From contig JAMPIQ010000001.1 of the NCBI GenBank assembly GCA_024699855.1, forward strand, positions 9,796,001-9,860,000: a DNA stretch of 64,000 nucleotides, written 5' to 3'. Position numbers and translations under genes: made by a program. How positions within the stretch are numbered: position 1 is the stretch's first letter; each line of letters begins with the position of its first letter. The notes under the pieces were generated by a model. It saw nothing but the letters and a program-made list of their open reading frames with translations. It did no database searches and was not told the origin of the DNA. Source of the DNA: Aphelenchoides besseyi. Lineage: Eukaryota > Nematoda > Chromadorea > Rhabditida > Aphelenchoididae. Of this stretch, positions 61,301 to 64,000 are shown piece after piece.

Positions 61301-64000
61301 ATACGCAGTTGATAAGAAAACAAACGTCGACCAACAAAAGCGTGATTCCAGGAGAAGAAAACCACACGGATGTCATAACTTCGTTGAGAAGTTCATCAAA
61401 TTTATTTGACACCCAACCAACTCTCCAATTGACAATGTCAACAAAAATACGTGGTCAAACATCAATGGCGTTCACTCATTCAACTTCAAATCGACCATTA
61501 AATGGTGGATACGAGCTACCACGTGATTCCGGAGAAGCAATAACGCCAAATTTGTGGGTGAAACCGAAGCAAACTACGACTAAGTATGCGCATAAAACGA
61601 CTTCTATTTTAACTCCGTCAACAAGCAAGAAGATCCGGTTTAGTTTATTGACACAAAAACTAAAAACGTCAACTTTTTACTCTGCAGTTCATAAAGAAAC
61701 AAAAAGATTTGGAGAAGATATAACGCCAAACAAATGGTCAAAAAAGACATTAAGTTCTAGGCGTCCAGCTAAAACATCGGATGATCTTGTTCCAACGAGC
61801 ATCGGTTTGCGTGAAGGAAAAGACGAGTCAACCACTACCAAAGTGCATGAAGATTTACTCGGTTCATCAATTAATAGTTTTACCAATACTAGCAGTCGTT
61901 TTATTCCTACTCAGTTACTTTTAACTTCTTCTGCAACTCGAGATACAACAAGCAAACCAAATGAATTTGCATTCACGTCAACTACGCAAAAACAAAGTTC
62001 ACATCATCCAGCTAACAAAAAGAATGCAGTTACTGTCTCTCCTGTTGTTCTGCAAGAAAAAACACCAGAAATTGAAGAGCTTAGCAGTCTGACTACTGAT
62101 TCAAAGTCAACTACAAACTTTAACACAGAAGAAACATCTGAAGTCGTAAAATCAACCACCACGCATTCACGAATATTATCCACACCAAAAAAACGGCTCC
62201 CACTTCGTCCGGCAAAACCACAGGAACCGGAAGTCTTTATTCCATCTGCCACCACATCATACGAACAATCCACGAGTCAATCAAGCAAACGGGTTCATTT
62301 GTCTACTAATCACCAGACAAAATTCAGTTCGGCGTTGCTTGTCGATCACAGCACTCAAAAGTTCAGTTCTAAAACAACGCCGCAAACATCAGCAGTTGAA
62401 TTGACAAATTCAGTTACCAAGATGATAACAACTGGACAAACAAAATCGAGCAATAACGGTGAGATGATCACTGTACAATCAGAATCAACGATCTGGACCA
62501 GAATGCCTTTGTCCAAAAGTTCTACCAGTTTTGAATTCCCCTCGACTTCGATGTCAAGTTTGCATACGAGTAAAAGAAACGAAACTGAAGAGTCACAAGG
62601 ACATGTATCTCCGACTATGAAATCAGTTCTATCGACTAAGAAAGCAAGCACGTTGAATTCGTTAAACACAACAAGTCTTGTCTTGACTGATCAATCAACT
62701 ACTCGATCTTTTGAGCAAACAATCGATTCAAATTCACGAAAGAGCTCAATTATGACTCAAAAAGTTTTTGAAACACTAACAGTCAAAAGCACAACTATTG
62801 AATTTGAAAATACATTAAGTGAAGAGACGGTTTCCGATCAGACGAGTTCTAATTTAAACAGCAAGAAGTTCGAATCGACAACAGCCAATCAGATTCTTTC
62901 CGAATCTACGTCGCCAATCTCTTCACGTCCGTTTACTAGCCATCGATCATTCCATCTGCCGAACGTAACCAATAGAGAGATTGCATCAACCACTTTAGTG
63001 AAGACAGGTTCTACAGCAAACAAGGAAACGAGCACATCAAGTTCTTTTATGAGCACAACACCTTCAGGAAGTTTGCAGCCAACATTGTCTTATTCGCCTT
63101 CAAACGTCGTTGCTTCTTCTCAAGAATATCAAACGCCTGAAAATGAAGGTGCAAAAATTGAAAGCAGTTATTGGTCAAAAACAAAAACAGTTAGCGATGC
63201 ATCAACAGTCGACACAAAAACATCTCAATTGTTCGATTATTCTACAAATTCCATTAAATCAACGAGTAAACTATCTGATTCAACCTCTCACTTATTAAAA
63301 GAGGAAATTATGAGAGTGACAGGGAATCAATGGCTGAAACCAATAACAACAGCAACCATACTCAATGTGAAACCAACGCATTCAGAAGCAACAACTTCAT
63401 TGTCATCGCCTCTTGTGTTTACATTACACGAAACCTCTACAAATACGGCATTTCCAAGTGAAAAGACGGCGAGTGCAAATGGCTTCACTGATGACAATAT
63501 TAGCGACATAACACAGGACAGTAGCAAATCTACAACTGAAGAATTTCAGTCGCCAAGAACCGTGAAGGTCTATGTTACTCCAAAGTATGAACGCCAAACA
63601 GCTATCGATTTTACAGATCGATTGTTATCAACGACAACCAATAGCATCCAAAAGAATCTATCGACTAGTCAACAATCTTCTTACTCTTCAAAGTTCAGTG
63701 TTAATCAGATGACAACAAGAAGCGAACTCCCAAATCGAGCTGCTAAGAACTTGTTGAGTTCTGAAGAAGTTATTCTCGATGTAAAAAGCATAACAACAAA
63801 AGATTATTTAAATGGAAATTCGAATGTCGAAAAATCGAGGACACGGTCAAAAGATCAGTTTACTTCAACCGCAGATGCCACAATCACGGGTGAAATGACG
63901 AATTGGAAAATAGAACTCACAAAATTAGTTCCGACTGTTTCATCAACCAAACAAACGTCGAACAACAACATAACTGTTACGACTACAAATTGGATGTCGA
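35898..64000 (+). CDS. him-4: Hemicentin-like giant extracellular matrix protein with mucin-like C-terminal tail (3' end outside window)
   Basis: Fifty-five exons keep one frame from ATG 35898 to base 64000: 54 exons (11531 nt) up to 53997, then a single exon from 54036 of at least 9965 nt, so at least 7,100 residues. Order: signal peptide, VWA, hemicentin-specific linker, 36 Ig domains with one half FN3 domain after Ig20, then an acidic/basic polar region and a very long Ser/Thr-rich tail. Hemicentins are secreted matrix proteins that organise hemidesmosomes, germline syncytium and tissue linkage. Known members end in EGF repeats and a fibulin-type module; none is visible here. Exon coordinates are given in the sub-entries. 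A separate gene joined by chance readthrough is unlikely, because the last Ig exon itself continues into the tail without a splice site. Confidence 0.88.
37370..44867 (+). other. Hemicentin Ig domains 1-20 (exons 6-32)
   Basis: Exons: 37370-37566, 37605-37872, 37911-38196, 38238-38345, 38386-38478, 38520-38605, 38646-38736, 38777-39055, 39092-39243, 39284-39404, 39671-39831, 39874-39987, 40032-40584, 41008-41142, 41361-41476, 41601-41787, 41829-42242, 42285-42460, 42498-42719, 42759-42915, 42954-43216, 43257-43560, 43604-43749, 43791-43961, 44007-44256, 44298-44685, 44728-44867. Each Ig repeat shows the I-set pattern: PP-x-I linker, C in strand B, W in strand C, and D-x-G-x-Y-x-C-x-A-x-N-x-x-G. 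Introns fall at the same two or three positions in most repeats, a sign of tandem domain duplication. Confidence 0.9.
45063..45263 (-). pseudogene. Antisense protein-like fragment inside a hemicentin intron
   Basis: A 66-codon minus-strand frame from an in-frame ATG, ending in TGA. The translation looks like the end of a globular protein ([36 protein letters not shown]). The frame remains open upstream to 45440, without a convincing start or splice sites. It is a possible gene fragment carried into the 633-bp intron between Ig20 and the next exon. The family was not recognised. Confidence 0.25.
48083..49102 (-). CDS. Nested gene: signal peptide, two ADAM17-type Cys-rich modules, C-terminal membrane span, no protease
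   Basis: Exons: 49102-48939, 48891-48760, 48715-48545, 48502-48352, 48310-48083 (281 aa), all GT/AG and in frame, so this is a complete gene inside a hemicentin intron on the opposite strand. It begins with a signal peptide ([18 protein letters not shown]). Module 1 at about residues 51-89 ([16 protein letters not shown], then CYLCC) and module 2 at about 161-213 ([17 protein letters not shown], then CQLCC) share the C-x3-C-...-C-x-C-...-C-x2-C-C pattern of the ADAM17 (TACE) membrane-proximal region. Module 2 is followed by [16 protein letters not shown], as in ADAM17, then a terminal membrane span ([18 protein letters not shown]) with almost no cytoplasmic tail. No metalloprotease or prodomain is present. 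The family assignment is inferred from cysteine spacing. Confidence 0.72.
49200..50850. repeat. A/T-run-rich intronic region with roughly 10-bp periodicity (PATC-like)
   Basis: The rest of the large hemicentin intron holds no exon that I can support. Runs of 4-7 A or T recur about every helical turn in a CG-containing background (for example 49970-50150 and 50180-50330), much like the patch at 33.1-34.0 kb. Judged by eye. Confidence 0.45.
54036..64000 (+). other. Giant single exon: polar linker and Ser/Thr-rich mucin-like tail
   Basis: The exon starts with the end of Ig36 ([20 protein letters not shown]) and stays open to the window edge; codon phase was checked at several points up to 63901. 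First come about 420 residues of Arg/His/Glu-rich polar sequence, with basic runs such as [10 protein letters not shown] and acidic runs. A short segment with beta-strand-like patterns follows ([47 protein letters not shown]). From about 55620 it becomes a low-complexity Ser/Thr/Lys/Glu tail with sparse single Trp residues. Cysteine is almost absent from the stretches I translated. The DNA is A-rich compared with the Ig exons. Dense O-glycosylation is expected of such sequence. Confidence 0.85.

Overview
The window reads as nuclear DNA of a nematode. Genes are dense on both strands and cut into many short exons by very small introns (mostly 33-46 nt, GT...TTTAG or TTTCAG). The gene set fits a worm: hemicentin (HIM-4 type), a ShKT-domain secreted protein, a membrane-anchored FkbM-type methyltransferase of a kind expanded in nematodes, a Shaw-type potassium channel, MED14 and WAVE. 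I cannot place the species. All exon models were built by hand from splice signals and frame continuity, without aligners.

Layout. 1-1.6 kb (-): 5' part of a membrane protein that may be of SUN type, with a recent exon-plus-intron duplication. 2.4-4.2 kb (-): WAVE/SCAR, divergent from a REXO4-type exonuclease (4.3-5.2 kb, +). 5.3-5.7 kb (-): diverged remnant of proteasome subunit alpha-2. 5.8-7.1 kb (+): FkbM-like methyltransferase. 7.3-9.3 kb (-): VWA plus alpha-kinase gene with three apparent frameshifts. 9.9-11.1 kb (-): 310-aa type I membrane protein with a Lys/Ser/Thr tail. 12.3-13.7 kb (+): pepsin-type aspartic protease. 14.0-15.7 kb (+): ornithine aminotransferase. 15.9-17.2 kb (+): unrecognised 373-aa protein. 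17.4-18.4 kb (-): ShKT protein with a PEDPNKK repeat. 18.4-22.1 kb: gene-poor. 22.1-24.2 kb (+): Shaw (Kv3) channel. 24.4-26.0 kb (-): unrecognised 473-aa membrane protein. 26.3-31.3 kb (-): MED14, complete in 19 exons. 32.4-33.0 kb (-): Lys/Ala/SPKK-rich H1-like protein. 33-35.9 kb: noncoding, with a patch of A-runs at helical spacing.

35.9 kb to the end (+) is one giant hemicentin-like gene: signal peptide, VWA domain, 36 Ig domains and a stray half FN3 domain in 54 exons. It then runs in frame into a single exon of at least 9.96 kb that encodes a Ser/Thr-rich, mucin-like tail and is still open at base 64000. The usual hemicentin EGF/fibulin-type C-terminus is not seen. A 3-kb intron of this gene hosts, on the opposite strand, a complete five-exon gene for a small membrane protein made of two ADAM17-type cysteine-rich membrane-proximal modules and no protease domain. 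These two items, the mucin-tailed hemicentin and the protease-less ADAM17-like module protein nested in it, are the strongest candidates for something undescribed.

The genes do not form one pathway. Most are housekeeping (transcription, actin, RNA processing, amino-acid metabolism). The extracellular-matrix gene and its nested membrane protein are the accessory part.
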